DNA of 60,721 nt from positions 1-60,721 of the forward strand of contig SCOE01000037.1 of NCBI GenBank assembly GCA_005503065.1, in the 5' to 3' direction. Numbering within the stretch: the first letter of the stretch is position 1; every line of letters begins with the position of its first letter. Source of the DNA: Comamonadaceae bacterium ALPHA2B (GTDB lineage: Bacteria; Pseudomonadota; Gammaproteobacteria; Burkholderiales; Burkholderiaceae_C). Of this stretch, positions 1 through 9,786 are shown in pieces. The position numbers and the translations under genes are program-made. Under the pieces are notes generated by a model. The model worked only from the letters and a program-made list of their open reading frames with translations. It ran no database searches and had not been told where the DNA came from.

Positions 1-1
1 C

Positions 2-1069
2 CCGCTCCACCGGCCGCGCCGCCGCGCCGCCGGCCTGCCGCACCCCGAGGAGCGCACCAGTTCGGCTGCCTGGCTGGTGGGGCTGCTGTCGATGTTCGAG
101 GCCGAGGGCCTGGCGGTGCCCGCGCTGCTGCGCGACGCGGGCTTCGACCCCGACTCGCTGCACCGGCAGAACACGCGCATCCCGGTGGACGAGATCACCG
201 TGCTGTGGCAACTGGCGGTCGCGCGCGCAGGCCGCCCCACGCTGGGCCTGCAGCGCGAACTGGCCGACACGCACAGCAACACCAGCACCGTCGGCCATGC
301 CATGGCCTGCAGCGCCGACCTGCGCGGCGGCCTGGAGCGACTGGTGCGCTACATGCCGGTCATCTCCGACTGCACCGCCTTCTCGATGCAGCCCGACCCG
401 CGCGGGTGCTGGCTGGTCATGGAGCACACCGGCGGGCGGCTGCCCATCCCGCGCCAGCGCCTGGAGCACGCGCTGCTCACGACGCTCATGCAGTGCCGCT
501 GGCTCACCCGGCGCGCCGTCGAGCCATTGGCCATGGAGTTCGTCTACCCGCCTCCCACGGACGACCGCCCGCATCGCGAAGCCTATGGCTGCGAGCTGCG
601 CTTCAACGCATCGGCCAACCGCATGCTGGTGTCCAGCGCCTGCCTGGCGCTCCCCCTTCCCACGCACCACCCCGAGCTGGGCCGCATGCACGACGCCCTG
701 CTCGATGCGCAGCTCGAACAGCTCGGCCAGACCACCACCGCCACCCTGGTGTGCGCCGAGATCGCGCGCCGCCTGCCGCACGGCGAGCCGCGGCGGCAGG
801 ACGTGGCCGCCGCTCTCGGCCTGGCAGACCGCACGCTGCAGCGGCGCCTGCAGGAAGAAGCCGTGTCCTTCCAGTCGCTGCTGGAGCGCACGCGCCGCGA
901 GCTGGCGCAGCAGTACCTCGCCGAAGACCGCCACAGCCTGGCCGACGTGGCCGACCGCCTCGGCTTCGTGGACACGAGCAACTTCTTCCGCGCCTGCAAG
1001 CGCTGGTTCGGCGTGCCGCCGGCCCAGTACCGCGCGCGCATCTGGGCCGCCCCCGCCACCGCCCGCTGA
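2..1069 (+). CDS. AraC-family transcriptional regulator (5' partial)
   Basis: DNA-binding regulator of the AraC type with an arabinose-binding-like N-terminal domain, as in OruR/ArgR-like members. The reading frame is open to the left edge of the window, so the true start is probably upstream; an internal GTG at 77 is the first possible start seen here. The C-terminal roughly 100 residues hold the double helix-turn-helix: a first HTH around [18 protein letters not shown] and a second ending in [17 protein letters not shown], followed by the usual PxxYR motif (PAQYRAR). It ends 59 bases before selO, which appears to have its own promoter. The effector and target are not visible. Confidence 0.85.
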   Translation, partial: PLHRPRRRAAGLPHPEERTSSAAWLVGLLSMFEAEGLAVPALLRDAGFDPDSLHRQNTRIPVDEITVLWQLAVARAGRPTLGLQRELADTHSNTSTVGHAMACSADLRGGLERLVRYMPVISDCTAFSMQPDPRGCWLVMEHTGGRLPIPRQRLEHALLTTLMQCRWLTRRAVEPLAMEFVYPPPTDDRPHREAYGCELRFNASANRMLVSSACLALPLPTHHPELGRMHDALLDAQLEQLGQTTTATLVCAEIARRLPHGEPRRQDVAAALGLADRTLQRRLQEEAVSFQSLLERTRRELAQQYLAEDRHSLADVADRLGFVDTSNFFRACKRWFGVPPAQYRARIWAAPATAR

Positions 1070-1116
1070 ACCTGGGCCGGGATGGCCCGCCGCGCCCGGG
1101 GTTACAGCCACGGCCC

Positions 1117-1122
1117 GACAAT
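1117..1122 (+). promoter_or_regulatory. Candidate -10 box of selO, very close to the ATG
   Basis: GACAAT lies exactly six bases before the selO ATG at 1129. A -10 box at that distance would start transcription at or next to the start codon and give a leaderless or nearly leaderless mRNA. No convincing -35 was found. The same spacing is seen at map (9775). Confidence 0.35.
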
Positions 1123-1128
1123 CGGCGC

Positions 1129-2607
1129 ATGAGCCTGACCGCCGAGGACACCACGTCCGCCGACCTGGGCCTGCACTGGAAGCCCGGCTTCGAGTCGCTG
1201 GGGCCCGCCTTCTTCACCCGCCTGAACCCGACCCCGCTGCCCGCGCCCTATTGGGTCGGCCACAGCGACGCCGTGGCTCGGTGGCTCGGGCTGCCCGCCG
1301 ACTGGCGCACGCCCGAGGCGCTGCAGGCCCTCACGGGCAGCCTGCCCGTCGCCGGCACCCGACCGCTGGCCACCGTCTACAGCGGCCACCAGTTCGGCGT
1401 GTGGGCGGGCCAGTTGGGCGACGGCCGCGCCATCCTGCTGGGTGAGACGGCTGGCGGCCTTGAAGTGCAGCTCAAGGGCGCCGGCCGCACGCCCTACTCC
1501 CGCGGGGGTGACGGACGGGCCGTGCTGCGTTCCAGCATCCGCGAATTCCTGGCCAGCGAGGCCATGCATGGGCTGGGCATCCCGACCACGCGGGCGCTGT
1601 GCGTCACCGGCTCCGACGCGCCGGTGCGTCGCGAGACGCTCGAAACCGCCGCGGTGGTCACGCGTGTCGCGCCCAGCTTCATCCGCTTCGGGCATTTCGA
1701 GCACTTCGCGGCCCGCGGCCAGCACGAGGAGCTGCGCGCGCTGGCGGACTTCGTCATCGACCGCTTCTATCCCGGCTGCCGCGACGATGCCCGCTTCGAC
1801 GGCAACGCCTACGCCAACCTGCTCGACGCCGTGAGCGAACGCACCGCGGCCCTGATGGCGCAGTGGCAGGCAGCAGGCTTCTGCCACGGCGTGATGAACA
1901 CGGACAACATGAGCATCCTGGGCCTGACCATCGACTACGGCCCCTTCCAGTTCCTCGACGCCTTCGACCCCGGCCACATCTGCAACCACAGCGACTCCTC
2001 GGGCCGCTATGCCTTCAATCAGCAGCCGAACGTGGCCTACTGGAACCTGTTCTGCCTGGCGCAGGCGCTGCTGCCGCTGATCGGCGAGGAAGAACGCGCG
2101 ACGGCCGCCCTCGCCTCCTACCGCACGCTGTTCCCGGCCGGGTTCGAAGGCCGCATGCGCACCAAGCTGGGGCTGGGAGGGGCACAGGCGGGCGACCTCG
2201 CGCTCATCGACACCCTGCTGCGCCTGCTGGCCGCCGGCGGCATCGACTGGAGCATCTTCTGGCGCCGCTTCGCCGAGCACCGTGCCGGCGCCGAACTCGC
2301 GCCGGTGCGCGACCTGTTCCTCGACAGCGCCGGCTTCGATGCCTGGCTGCTATCGTTTTCGGAGCGCATTGCGAAGGAACCACGGGGGCTGGAGCCCGAT
2401 TCGATGCTCAAGGCCAATCCGAAATTCGTGCTGCGGAACCACCTGGCCCAGGAAGCCATCGAACTGGCCCAGCGCAAGGACTACTCGGGCGTCGCGCGCT
2501 TGCTCGCGCTCCTGCAGGCCCCATATGACGACCATCCCGGCATGGACGCGATGGCCGGCTTCCCGCCCGACTGGGCTTCCACGATCGAAATCAGCTGCTC
2601 CTCATGA
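1129..2607 (+). CDS. selO: Protein adenylyltransferase SelO (YdiU)
   Basis: Pseudokinase-fold enzyme that transfers AMP from ATP to Ser/Thr/Tyr residues of target proteins and is linked to oxidative-stress responses. The 492-residue product has the family hallmarks: [18 protein letters not shown] at residues 84-101, [15 protein letters not shown] near 115, the catalytic HGVMNTDN near 258 and DYGPF shortly after, and it ends in the conserved CSS tail. I chose the ATG at 1129 because homology begins there; the frame is open further upstream only as a GC-rich shadow. Its stop overlaps the msrB start (ATGA). Residues about 407-427 are encoded by DNA resembling the 60-bp repeat found elsewhere in the window. 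Confidence 0.96.
   Translation: MSLTAEDTTSADLGLHWKPGFESLGPAFFTRLNPTPLPAPYWVGHSDAVARWLGLPADWRTPEALQALTGSLPVAGTRPLATVYSGHQFGVWAGQLGDGRAILLGETAGGLEVQLKGAGRTPYSRGGDGRAVLRSSIREFLASEAMHGLGIPTTRALCVTGSDAPVRRETLETAAVVTRVAPSFIRFGHFEHFAARGQHEELRALADFVIDRFYPGCRDDARFDGNAYANLLDAVSERTAALMAQWQAAGFCHGVMNTDNMSILGLTIDYGPFQFLDAFDPGHICNHSDSSGRYAFNQQPNVAYWNLFCLAQALLPLIGEEERATAALASYRTLFPAGFEGRMRTKLGLGGAQAGDLALIDTLLRLLAAGGIDWSIFWRRFAEHRAGAELAPVRDLFLDSAGFDAWLLSFSERIAKEPRGLEPDSMLKANPKFVLRNHLAQEAIELAQRKDYSGVARLLALLQAPYDDHPGMDAMAGFPPDWASTIEISCSS
2349..2408 (+). repeat. Degenerate copy (H) of the 60-bp repeat, inside selO
   Basis: GCTAT at 2349, seven bases, then GGAGC instead of ATAGC, and 60 bases from the start the end motif GAGCCCGATTCGA. 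The spacing matches the complete copies but one inverted-repeat arm is lost. It codes for SelO residues in a variable stretch just before the conserved NPKFVLRN motif. Confidence 0.5.
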
Positions 2608-3020
2608 CCACTCCCAAGATCCAGAAGACCGACGCCGAATGGAAGGCCGTGCTGGCCGAGAAAGGCGCCGAGCGCGCGGCCTTCGAGGTGACGCGCCATG
2701 CCGCCACCGAGCGCCCCTTCACCGGCAAGTACGAGGCCCACTGGGCCGACGGCAGCTACCACTGCATCTGCTGCGGCGCCAAGCTTTTCGACTCCGCCAC
2801 CAAGTTCGACGCCGGCTGCGGCTGGCCCAGCTTTTCGGAAGCGGCCGAGCCCGGCGCGATCACCGAGATCGTCGACCGCTCGCACGGCATGGTGCGCACC
2901 GAAACGGTCTGTTCCAATTGCGGCGCGCACCTGGGGCACGTGTTCCCGGACGGCCCGGCGCCCACGGGCCTGCGCTACTGCATGAACTCCGCCTCGCTGG
3001 ACTTCGAACCGGAACAATGA
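2604..3020 (+). CDS. msrB: Peptide-methionine (R)-S-oxide reductase MsrB
   Basis: Reduces methionine-R-sulfoxide in proteins, with electrons normally from thioredoxin. The 138 residues cover the whole family length. Zinc ligands are C54/C57 and C103/C106 (CSNC), the conserved GCGWPSF is at 71-77, and the catalytic cysteine is C126 in RYCMNSASL. The start overlaps the selO stop by four bases and its own stop overlaps the yciB start in the same way, so translation is probably coupled. Pairing with selO fits an oxidative-damage role. There is no signal peptide, so the enzyme is cytoplasmic. Confidence 0.97.
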   Translation: MTTPKIQKTDAEWKAVLAEKGAERAAFEVTRHAATERPFTGKYEAHWADGSYHCICCGAKLFDSATKFDAGCGWPSFSEAAEPGAITEIVDRSHGMVRTETVCSNCGAHLGHVFPDGPAPTGLRYCMNSASLDFEPEQ

Positions 3021-3559
3021 AACTGCTGCTCGACTTCTTCCCGATCCTGCTGTTCTTCGGCGCCTTCAAGCTCTACGGCATCTATGTGGCGACGGGGGTG
3101 CTGATGGCGGGCACGGTGGTGCAGATGGCCATCGTCTACGCGACCGAGAAGCGCCTGCAGCCGATGCAGAAGGCCACGCTGGCGCTGATCCTCATCTTCG
3201 GCACGCTCACGCTGGTGCTGCACGACGACCGCTTCATCAAGTGGAAGCCGACGGTGCTCTACGGCGCCATGGCCGTCGCGCTCGCGGTGGCGCTGTGGGC
3301 GATGCGCAAGAACTTCCTCAAGATGCTGTTGGGCAGCCAGCTGCAGTTGCCCGAGCGCATCTGGAACCAGCTCAACGTGGCCTGGATCGCCTACTGCGTG
3401 TTCATGGCCGCGATCAACGCCTACGTGGCGCTGTATTTCAGCACCGACGCGTGGGTGAACTTCAAGCTCTGGGGCTACGTGTTCCCGATCGCCTTCCTGG
3501 TGGCGCAGGGCCTGTACATCGCGCCGCACCTGAAGTCGGACGAGTCCGCCGCCAAATGA
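3017..3559 (+). CDS. yciB: Inner-membrane septation protein A family (YciB/IspZ)
   Basis: Small integral membrane protein of the YciB family, implicated in cell-envelope synthesis and septation; its biochemical activity is not established. The 180-residue product begins with the typical [20 protein letters not shown] segment and has about five to six hydrophobic stretches, with conserved [11 protein letters not shown] and PERIWNQLN between them. Both ends overlap neighbours by four bases (msrB upstream, bolA-like downstream), placing it in the middle of a coupled operon. Confidence 0.95.
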   Translation: MKLLLDFFPILLFFGAFKLYGIYVATGVLMAGTVVQMAIVYATEKRLQPMQKATLALILIFGTLTLVLHDDRFIKWKPTVLYGAMAVALAVALWAMRKNFLKMLLGSQLQLPERIWNQLNVAWIAYCVFMAAINAYVALYFSTDAWVNFKLWGYVFPIAFLVAQGLYIAPHLKSDESAAK

Positions 3560-3834
3560 ACGCGAGCGTGATGGGCCTGCCCACGGCCGGGGAACTCGAA
3601 GCGGCGCTGCGCGCCGCGCTCGCGCCCACCGTGCTCGAAGTGATCGACGAGAGCGCGGCCCACGCGGGCCATGCGGGTGCCGGCTCGGCCGGTCACGGCA
3701 CGCACTTCCGGGTGCGCGTGGCCTCCCCCCGATTCACGGGACTGTCACGGCTTGCGCGACATCGGCTTGTGTATGATCCGCTGCAGGTTTTTGTCCCCCG
3801 TGGCCTCCACGCCATCGCCATCGAGACGCTCTGA
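3556..3834 (+). CDS. BolA family protein
   Basis: Short (92 aa) BolA-fold protein. Members work with monothiol glutaredoxins in iron-sulfur trafficking or act as stress morphogenes. The family pattern is seen in the [20 protein letters not shown] stretch followed by VYDPLQ, with the conserved His of HRLVY; a His/Gly-rich insert ([13 protein letters not shown]) precedes the beta strand. It starts inside the yciB stop (ATGA). The insert gives several histidines near the usual metal-binding loop. Which BolA subfamily it belongs to cannot be settled by eye. Confidence 0.9.
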   Translation: MNASVMGLPTAGELEAALRAALAPTVLEVIDESAAHAGHAGAGSAGHGTHFRVRVASPRFTGLSRLARHRLVYDPLQVFVPRGLHAIAIETL

Positions 3835-3942
3835 GCCGTCCTGATCGCCGGATCCCACGGCGGCACTTCCCTCCCCTCCTTCGTCCCTCCGTTCATCGCG
3901 TCGCACGTTCAACGCGCCTTCCTGTTCCCGAGGTCTGCCTTC

Positions 3943-4722
3943 ATGAAAAAACAACTCCTGCAAGCTGTTGCGGCCGCCGCGCTGCTGGGTGCGGTGCCTG
4001 CCTTCGCGCAGAACGCCGCGATCGTCAACGGCAAGCCCGTGCCGAAGGCGCGCATGGACATGCTGTCGCAGCAGCTCGCCGCCGCCGGCCGTCCGGTGAC
4101 GCCCGAGATGCAGGGCCAGCTGCGCGAGGAAGTCATCGCGCGAGAGGTGTTCATGCAGGAAGCCCAGAAGAAGGGCCTGGATTCCACCGACGACTTCAAG
4201 GCCCAGATGGAACTGGCACGCCAGGCCATCCTGATCCGCCAGCTCTTCGAGGACTACCGCAAGGCCAACCCCGTGAGCGACGCCGACATCAAGGCTGCCT
4301 ACGACAAGCTCGTGGCGGCCAACAGCGGCAAGGAATACAAGGCCCGCCACATCCTGGTCGCCACCGAGGACGAGGCCAAGAAGGTCATCGCCGACCTGAA
4401 GAAGGGCGCGAAGTTCGAGGACCTGGCCAAGAAGCTGTCCAAGGACCCGGGCTCCGGCGCCAATGGCGGCGACCTCGACTGGACCAACCCCGCCGGCCTG
4501 GTGCCCGAGTTCTCGCAGGCCATGATCAAGCTCAAGAAGGGCGAGACCACGCAGGTGCCCGTCAAGTCGGAATTCGGCTGGCACGTCATCCGCCTCGACG
4601 ACGTGCGCGAGCAGTCCTTCCCGAAGCTCGAAGAGATCAAGGCGCAGCTCTCGCAGCAGTTGCAACAGCAGAAGCTGCAGGAATACCAGCAGTCGCTGCG
4701 CGAGAAGGCCAAGGTCGAGTAA
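3943..4722 (+). CDS. Periplasmic peptidyl-prolyl isomerase, parvulin type
   Basis: Folding helper for exported proteins. The first 23 or so residues are a Sec signal peptide (basic start, AAAALLGAVPAFA, cleavage before QN). A SurA-like N-terminal helical region follows, then a parvulin domain from about residue 130 to 225, bounded by KARHILV and FGWHVIRLDD. The C-terminus is a Gln-rich helix (QLSQQLQQQKLQEYQQ). At 259 residues it matches PpiC/PrsA-like single-domain isomerases of betaproteobacteria rather than SurA. It follows bolA by 108 bases, in which I see no clear promoter, and ends just before an intrinsic terminator. Confidence 0.93.
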   Translation: MKKQLLQAVAAAALLGAVPAFAQNAAIVNGKPVPKARMDMLSQQLAAAGRPVTPEMQGQLREEVIAREVFMQEAQKKGLDSTDDFKAQMELARQAILIRQLFEDYRKANPVSDADIKAAYDKLVAANSGKEYKARHILVATEDEAKKVIADLKKGAKFEDLAKKLSKDPGSGANGGDLDWTNPAGLVPEFSQAMIKLKKGETTQVPVKSEFGWHVIRLDDVREQSFPKLEEIKAQLSQQLQQQKLQEYQQSLREKAKVE

Positions 4723-4756
4723 GGACCGGCGCGGAGCCTGTGCCCCACCCAACGAG

Positions 4757-4782
4757 AGCGGCCTGCGGGCCGCTTTTCTTTT
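4757..4782 (+). terminator. Intrinsic terminator after the isomerase gene
   Basis: Stem AGCGGCC / GGCCGCT with loop TGCG, followed directly by TTTCTTTT. It lies 35 bases after the isomerase stop and closes the selO-to-isomerase run. Confidence 0.85.
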
Positions 4783-4801
4783 GGGGGCCGGCCGCCGGCC
4801 G

Positions 4802-5248
4802 CTAGCGCAGGTAGTCGCCCGCCGCCTCGGGCTGATAGGCCAGCGCCACGATGCGCGCCGTGCGCGAGGCACCGTCGGGCTGGCGCCAGCACACCGTCTG
4901 GCCCACACGGGCGCCCAGCAGGCTGGCGCCCACCGGCGACAGCACGGACACCTGCGCGTCCGAGGGGCGCGCCTGCAGGGGGTAGCTCAGCGTCAGTTCC
5001 TGGCCGGCCGGGTCGTCGCCCTCGCCGGCCAGGCACACGCGCGAGTTCATGGTCACGACATCGGGCGCGACCTCGCGCGGATCGACGAGTTCGCCCTCGT
5101 CCAGCACCGCCTGCAGGCCCTCGTGCTGGGCGGGTTGCAGCGAGAGCAGGCGCGTGAGGCGCGCATGGTCGAGCTCGGTCAGGATGCGTGCCGAATCCGG
5201 GGCGGCAGTCGAATGGCTGGAAGAAGGCGAGATGGAGGAAATGGTCAT
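4802..5248 (-). CDS. Rnk/GreA-like regulator of nucleoside diphosphate kinase
   Basis: Small protein (148 aa) resembling Rnk, which has a short N-terminal helical part and the C-terminal FKBP-like domain of GreA/GreB and binds RNA polymerase. Visible features are LDHARLTRLLSLQP near the N-terminus, then NSRVCLAGEG, LTLSYPLQARP, VSVLSPVGASLLGARVGQTV and WRQPDGASRTARIVAL, the order seen in GreA_C domains. I chose the ATG at 5248 because homology starts just after it; longer in-frame starts run through a low-complexity upstream region. That region (5249-5635) holds a long hairpin that may be its mRNA leader. It converges on the isomerase gene. Confidence 0.85.
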   Translation of the reverse strand: MTISSISPSSSHSTAAPDSARILTELDHARLTRLLSLQPAQHEGLQAVLDEGELVDPREVAPDVVTMNSRVCLAGEGDDPAGQELTLSYPLQARPSDAQVSVLSPVGASLLGARVGQTVCWRQPDGASRTARIVALAYQPEAAGDYLR

Positions 5249-5635
5249 GGCATGGGTTCCTGGTGGCCGTGTCGCGTGCGGGCCCCGCACGGCGCGTGAC
5301 GGATCGAAGCCGCAGGGCTTGCTGCGAGCACCGAAGCGTCGAAGGGCGCGCACCCCGCAGGGGCCCGAAAGATGGGCCCGGCGGTCGGGAGGTGCGCGCT
5401 GCGCGAAAGAAGGGAGAGAAGAAAGGCCGCCGGGCTCAGGAAAGCGCGGCGTCTGGAGCAGGCCACCACGCACCGGCACGCCGCGCGGGGTGCGCGGCGG
5501 CTCGGAGGCCAAGGCTGCTCGTCAGGGACATGCGCCCGAGTCTAGGACCATCGCGCGCCGACGCGGTGCATGACCCCAGGCACCTTGCCGGATTGCGCCC
5601 AAGCGCGCGCGGGACTGCGCCCGCGCAGGGTTCTC
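5249..5635. other. 387-bp intergenic region between purL and the rnk-like gene
   Basis: No credible gene: open frames here lack family features and ribosome sites. It holds a bipartite hairpin (5346-5399) and, just past the purL stop, a GCGCGGG / CCCGCGC stem at 5607-5626 with no T-run, so at best a weak terminator. On the minus strand the stretch after the bipartite hairpin is pyrimidine-rich (about 5400-5430). Confidence 0.6.
5346..5399 (-). promoter_or_regulatory. Structured leader candidate upstream of the rnk-like gene
   Basis: On the minus strand, outer arms GCGCGCACC (5391-5399) and GGTGCGCGC (5346-5354) pair over 9 bp. Inside is a CCGC/GCGG extension and then a GGGCCC / GGGCCC stem capped by ATCTTTC. 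A six-base bulge (TCCCGA) sits only on the 5' side, so this is a bulged two-tier hairpin rather than a simple terminator, and no T-run follows. It lies about 100 bases before the gene's ATG. Confidence 0.45.
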
Positions 5636-8600
5636 TCAGCCCACCCAGCGGCGCGCGTTGCGCCACAGGCGCATCCAGGGGCTCAGTTCGCTCACGTCGC
5701 CCGAGGTCCAGCTCATCTGCACGTTGCGGAACACGCGTTCAGGGTGCGGCATCATGGCCGTGAAGCGGCCGTCCGCCGTGGTGACCGCCGTGAGGCCGGC
5801 CGGGCTGCCGTTGGGGTTGAACGGGTAGCGCTCGGTCGCCGCGCCGGTGTTGTCGACGAAACGCATGGCGGCGATGGCGGTGTGGGCGTTGCCGCGGTAC
5901 TTGAAGTTGGCGTAGCCCTCGCCGTGCGCCACCGCGATCGGCAGGCGGCTGCCGGCCATGCCCTGGAAGAACAGGCTGGGCGATTCGAGCACCTCGACCA
6001 TCGACAGCCGCGCCTCGAAGCGCTCGCTGCGGTTGGTGGTGAAGCGCGGCCAGTCCTGCGCGCCCGGGATGATGTCGGCCAGCTCGGCGAACATCTGGCA
6101 GCCGTTGCACACGCCCAGGCCGAAGGTGTCGGTGCGGCCGAAGAAGCGCGCGAACTGCTCGGCCAGCGCGGGGTTGAAGGTGATGCTGCGCGCCCAGCCG
6201 ATGCCGGCGCCCAGCGTGTCGCCGTAGCTGAAGCCGCCGCAGGCGACCACGCCCTTGAAGTCGGCCAAGTCGGCGCGGCCGGCCTGCAGGTCGGTCATGT
6301 GGACGTCGAAGGCCTCGAAGCCGGCCTCCGTGAAGGCGTAGGCCATCTCGACGTGCGAGTTGACGCCCTGCTCGCGCAGGATCGCGACCTTGGGCCGGGC
6401 CAGGCCGAGGAAGGGTGCCGCTACGTTTTCGATAGCACCTTCCGCAAGCAGGACGTGCGCTCCGGGGTCGTTCGGATCGCCGGCCGCGGCATGCTCGGCA
6501 TCGGCGCACTCGGGGTTGTCGCGCTCGCGGCAGATCTTCCAGCTCACGCTGTCCCAGACCTGGTGCAGGTCGGCCAGCGTGGCGCTGAAGACGGCCTTGG
6601 TGTCGCGCCACACCTCCAGCTTGCCCTTACCGACCTCGAGCGGCGAGCTCTGCGGTCGCGTCTTGCCGATGAAATGGCTGAAAGCCGACAGGCCGTGCGC
6701 ACGCAGCGTCTGCATGACCTCGTTGCGCTCGGCGGTGCGCACCTGCAGCACCATGCCCAGCTCCTCGCTGAACAGGGCCTTGAGCGTGAGTTCCTCGCGC
6801 CGGGCGCTGACCTGCTGCGCCCAGTTCTTGGCGTCGCCGGTCTCCATGCGGCTGTCGGAGATGCCGTCGCCCTCCGTGACCAGCAGGTCGACGTTCAGCG
6901 CCACGCCGACATGGCCGGCAAAAGCCATCTCGGCGGCGGTGGCAAACAGCCCGCCGTCGCTGCGGTCGTGCATGGCGAGGATCTTGCCCTCGGCACGCAA
7001 CTGGTTCACCGCGTCGACCAGCTTGACCAGCAGCTGCGGGTCGTCGAGGTCGGGCACGCGGTCGCCGGTCTGGTTCAGCGTCTGCGCCAGGATGCTGCCG
7101 CCCATGCGGTGCTGGCCGCGGCCGAGGTCGATGAGCACCAGGGTCGTGTCGTCGGTGGTCGCGTCGAGCTGCGGCGTGAGCGTGCCCCGCACGTCGTCGA
7201 GGCTGGCGAAGGCCGTGACGATCAGGCTCACGGGGGAGCTGACCTTCTTCTTCTCGCCGCCCTCTTCCCACTGCGTGCGCATGGACAGCGAATCCTTGCC
7301 GACGGGGATCGACACGCCCAGCGCGGGGCACATCTCCATGCCGACGGCCTTCACGGTCTCGTACAGCGCCGCGTCCTCGCCGGGCTCGCCGCAGGCGGCC
7401 ATCCAGTTGGCCGAGAGCTTGACGCGCTTCAGCTCGATCGGCGCGGCGAGCAGGTTGGTGATGGCTTCGGCCACCGCCATGCGGCCCGACGCAGCGGCGT
7501 CCATGGCCGCGAGCGGCGTGCGCTCGCCCATGCTCATCGCCTCGCCCGCGAAGCCCTGGTAGTCGGCCAGCGTCACGGCGCAGTCGGCCACCGGCACCTG
7601 CCAGGGGCCCACCATCTGGTCGCGATGGCTCAGGCCGCCCACGGTGCGGTCGCCGATGGTGACGAGGAAGCGCTTCGACGCGACCGTCGGGTGCGACAGC
7701 ACGTCGATCGCGGCCTTCCGCAGCTCGACGCCAGTGAGTTCGAGCGGCTTGAACCTGCGGCGGATCGCCTGCACGTCGCGGTGCATCTTCGGCGGCTTGC
7801 CCAGCAGCACGTCCATGGGCATGTCGACCGGCTGGTCCGCGGCACCGGCGGTCTCGTCGACCACCTTCAGTTCGCGCGCCTCGGTCGCCACGCCGACCAC
7901 CGCGAAGGGGCAGCGCTCGCGCTCGCAGAAGGCGCGGAACTGCTCCAGCGATTCCGGTGCGATGGCCAGCACGTAGCGTTCCTGGCTCTCGTTGCTCCAG
8001 ATTTCCTTGGGTGCCAGACCCGACTCCTCGAGCGGCACGGCGCGCAGGTCGAAGCGCGCACCGCGGCCGGCATCGTTGGTCAGTTCGGGAAAGGCGTTGG
8101 AGAGGCCGCCCGCGCCCACGTCATGGATCGCCAGGATCGGGTTGTCCGCGCCCTGCTGCCAGCAATGGTTGATGACCTCCTGCGCCCGGCGCTCGATCTC
8201 GGGGTTGCCGCGCTGCACCGAGTCGAAGTCCAGTTCGGCCGCGTTGGCGCCGGTGGCCATCGAGCTGGCCGCCCCGCCGCCCATGCCGATGCGCATGCCG
8301 GGACCGCCCAGCTGGATCAGCAGCGTGCCGGCGGGGAACGCGATCTTCTTCGTCTGGATGGCGTCGATCTGCCCCAGGCCGCCCGCGATCATGATGGGCT
8401 TGTGGTAGCCGCGCTGCAGCGTGTCGACGTCGCTCGCCACCGTCTGCTCGTACTCGCGGAAGTAGCCCAGCAGGTTGGGCCGGCCGAACTCGTTGTTGAA
8501 GGCCGCGCCGCCCAGGGGGCCCTCGGTCATGATCTGCAGCGGGCTGGCGATGTGCTCGGGCTTGCCGAAGCCGCCGTCCCACAACCTGGACACCGTGAAG

Positions 8601-9673
8601 CCGGTCAGCCCGGCCTTGGGCTTGGAACCGCGGCCGGTGGCGCCCTCGTCGCGGATCTCGCCGCCGGCACCGGTCGACGCGCCCGGGAAGGGCGAGATCG
8701 CCGTCGGGTGGTTGTGCGTCTCCACCTTCATCAGCACGTGGTGCGTGGCGCTATCTTTTTGATAGCTGGGAGCGCCCGCCCCACCTGCGCCGGCGGCCGA
8801 TTTGGCCATGAATCGCTCGATGGCGCGGCCTTCCATCACCGAGGCGTTGTCGGCGTAGGCAATGACGGTGTGCTGCGGGTTCGTGGCGTGCGTGTGGCGG
8901 ATCATGCCGAACAGGCTCCTGTCCTGGCGCACGCCGTCGATGGTGAAGTCGGCGTTGAAGATCTTGTGCCGGCAGTGTTCGCTGTTGGCCTGCGCGAACA
9001 TCATCAGTTCGACGTCGGTGGGGTTGCGGCCCAGCTTGGTGAAGGCGTCGACCAGGTAGTCGATCTCGTCCTCGGCCAGCGCGAGGCCGAAGCCGGTGTT
9101 CGCCGCCTCCAGCGCCGCGCGCCCCCCGGCCAGCACGTCGACGTGCGCCATCGGCTGCGGCGGCAGTTCGGCAAAGAGCGCCGCCGCGTTCTCCAGCGTC
9201 GGCAGCACGGATTCGGTCATGCGGTCGTGCAGCAGGCCGGCCACGGCGGCGAGCGTCTCGCCCTCGAGCACCGGCGCCTTGCCGAGTAGAGGTGCCTTCA
9301 GGTGGACGAAGTATTGCGTCACCCGCTCCACCCGGCGCAAGGCCAGGCCGCAGTTGTGGGCGATGTCGGTGGCTTTCGAGGCCCAGGGCGAGACGGTGCC
9401 CAGGCGCGGCGTGACGACAAGGCTGGCGCCGTCCGCGGCGCCGGCGTCGAAGGGGTCGCCGTAGGTCAGGAGGGCCGCGAAGCGATCGCGCGCTGCGGCG
9501 TCGGGGGCCGTCTCGGTCAGCACCAGATGCACGAAACGCGCGCCCAAGCCCTGGATTTTCGGCTCGATGGCCTGCAGCTTGGGCAGCAGTTGCCGGGCGC
9601 GGAAGTCGCTGAGCGCCGCACCTCCCTCGAAAACGGTCACGACAGGGGTGGCGGTGTGGGCGGGCTGCGTCAC
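5636..9673 (-). CDS. purL: Phosphoribosylformylglycinamidine synthase PurL
   Basis: Fourth step of purine synthesis: FGAR, ATP and glutamine give FGAM. It is the large single-chain type (1345 aa), with an N-terminal PurS-like part, two ATP-grasp-like PurM halves and a C-terminal glutaminase. Diagnostic motifs are [32 protein letters not shown] and, in the glutaminase, [12 protein letters not shown] with the nucleophilic cysteine near residue 1188. The start is GTG. Residues about 289-308, just before the ETHNHPT motif, are Ala/Gly-rich and encoded by a complete 60-bp repeat on the opposite strand. A degenerate copy encodes part of the linker before the glutaminase. Both are probably tolerated loop insertions. 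Confidence 0.98.
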   Translation of the reverse strand: MTQPAHTATPVVTVFEGGAALSDFRARQLLPKLQAIEPKIQGLGARFVHLVLTETAPDAAARDRFAALLTYGDPFDAGAADGASLVVTPRLGTVSPWASKATDIAHNCGLALRRVERVTQYFVHLKAPLLGKAPVLEGETLAAVAGLLHDRMTESVLPTLENAAALFAELPPQPMAHVDVLAGGRAALEAANTGFGLALAEDEIDYLVDAFTKLGRNPTDVELMMFAQANSEHCRHKIFNADFTIDGVRQDRSLFGMIRHTHATNPQHTVIAYADNASVMEGRAIERFMAKSAAGAGGAGAPSYQKDSATHHVLMKVETHNHPTAISPFPGASTGAGGEIRDEGATGRGSKPKAGLTGFTVSRLWDGGFGKPEHIASPLQIMTEGPLGGAAFNNEFGRPNLLGYFREYEQTVASDVDTLQRGYHKPIMIAGGLGQIDAIQTKKIAFPAGTLLIQLGGPGMRIGMGGGAASSMATGANAAELDFDSVQRGNPEIERRAQEVINHCWQQGADNPILAIHDVGAGGLSNAFPELTNDAGRGARFDLRAVPLEESGLAPKEIWSNESQERYVLAIAPESLEQFRAFCERERCPFAVVGVATEARELKVVDETAGAADQPVDMPMDVLLGKPPKMHRDVQAIRRRFKPLELTGVELRKAAIDVLSHPTVASKRFLVTIGDRTVGGLSHRDQMVGPWQVPVADCAVTLADYQGFAGEAMSMGERTPLAAMDAAASGRMAVAEAITNLLAAPIELKRVKLSANWMAACGEPGEDAALYETVKAVGMEMCPALGVSIPVGKDSLSMRTQWEEGGEKKKVSSPVSLIVTAFASLDDVRGTLTPQLDATTDDTTLVLIDLGRGQHRMGGSILAQTLNQTGDRVPDLDDPQLLVKLVDAVNQLRAEGKILAMHDRSDGGLFATAAEMAFAGHVGVALNVDLLVTEGDGISDSRMETGDAKNWAQQVSARREELTLKALFSEELGMVLQVRTAERNEVMQTLRAHGLSAFSHFIGKTRPQSSPLEVGKGKLEVWRDTKAVFSATLADLHQVWDSVSWKICRERDNPECADAEHAAAGDPNDPGAHVLLAEGAIENVAAPFLGLARPKVAILREQGVNSHVEMAYAFTEAGFEAFDVHMTDLQAGRADLADFKGVVACGGFSYGDTLGAGIGWARSITFNPALAEQFARFFGRTDTFGLGVCNGCQMFAELADIIPGAQDWPRFTTNRSERFEARLSMVEVLESPSLFFQGMAGSRLPIAVAHGEGYANFKYRGNAHTAIAAMRFVDNTGAATERYPFNPNGSPAGLTAVTTADGRFTAMMPHPERVFRNVQMSWTSGDVSELSPWMRLWRNARRWVG
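6420..6482 (+). repeat. Degenerate copy (G) of the 60-bp repeat, inside purL
   Basis: GCTAC-GTTTTCG-ATAGC followed by CTTCCGCAAGCAGG and GTGCGCTCC, then a poor version of the end motif (TTCGGATCG). It encodes PurL residues about 1064-1085, the linker between the synthetase and glutaminase domains. Confidence 0.5.
8750..8809 (+). repeat. Complete copy (F) of the 60-bp repeat, inside purL
   Basis: GCTAT-CTTTTTG-ATAGC, then TGGGAGCGCCCGCC, and the end motif GGCCGATTTGGCC, 60 bases in all. It lies on the strand opposite to purL and is read through in frame, giving an Ala/Gly-rich insertion in the protein. Confidence 0.85.
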
Positions 9674-9774
9674 GGGTGAAGGGGCCTGGCGGCCGATGAG
9701 CTTTGGGAGTCTTGACCCGAAGGGCCGCTGACTGGGGCCATCCGGGAGAACCCGGCATTTTACGGGCCGAATGG

Positions 9775-9780
9775 GATAAT
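9775..9780 (+). promoter_or_regulatory. Candidate -10 box of map, six bases before the ATG
   Basis: GATAAT ends six bases before the map start codon, which predicts transcription starting at or beside the A of the ATG. No good -35 is seen at 16-18 bp. The only Shine-Dalgarno-like bases (AGG) touch the ATG. Confidence 0.4.
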
Positions 9781-9786
9781 CGCAGG

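Noticed and set aside
5607-5626. purL terminator
   Set aside because: A 7-bp GC stem follows the stop but there is no T-run, so an intrinsic terminator is not supported.
5570-9289. Long plus-strand frame opposite purL
   Set aside because: Shadow of purL; no domain features and no ribosome site.
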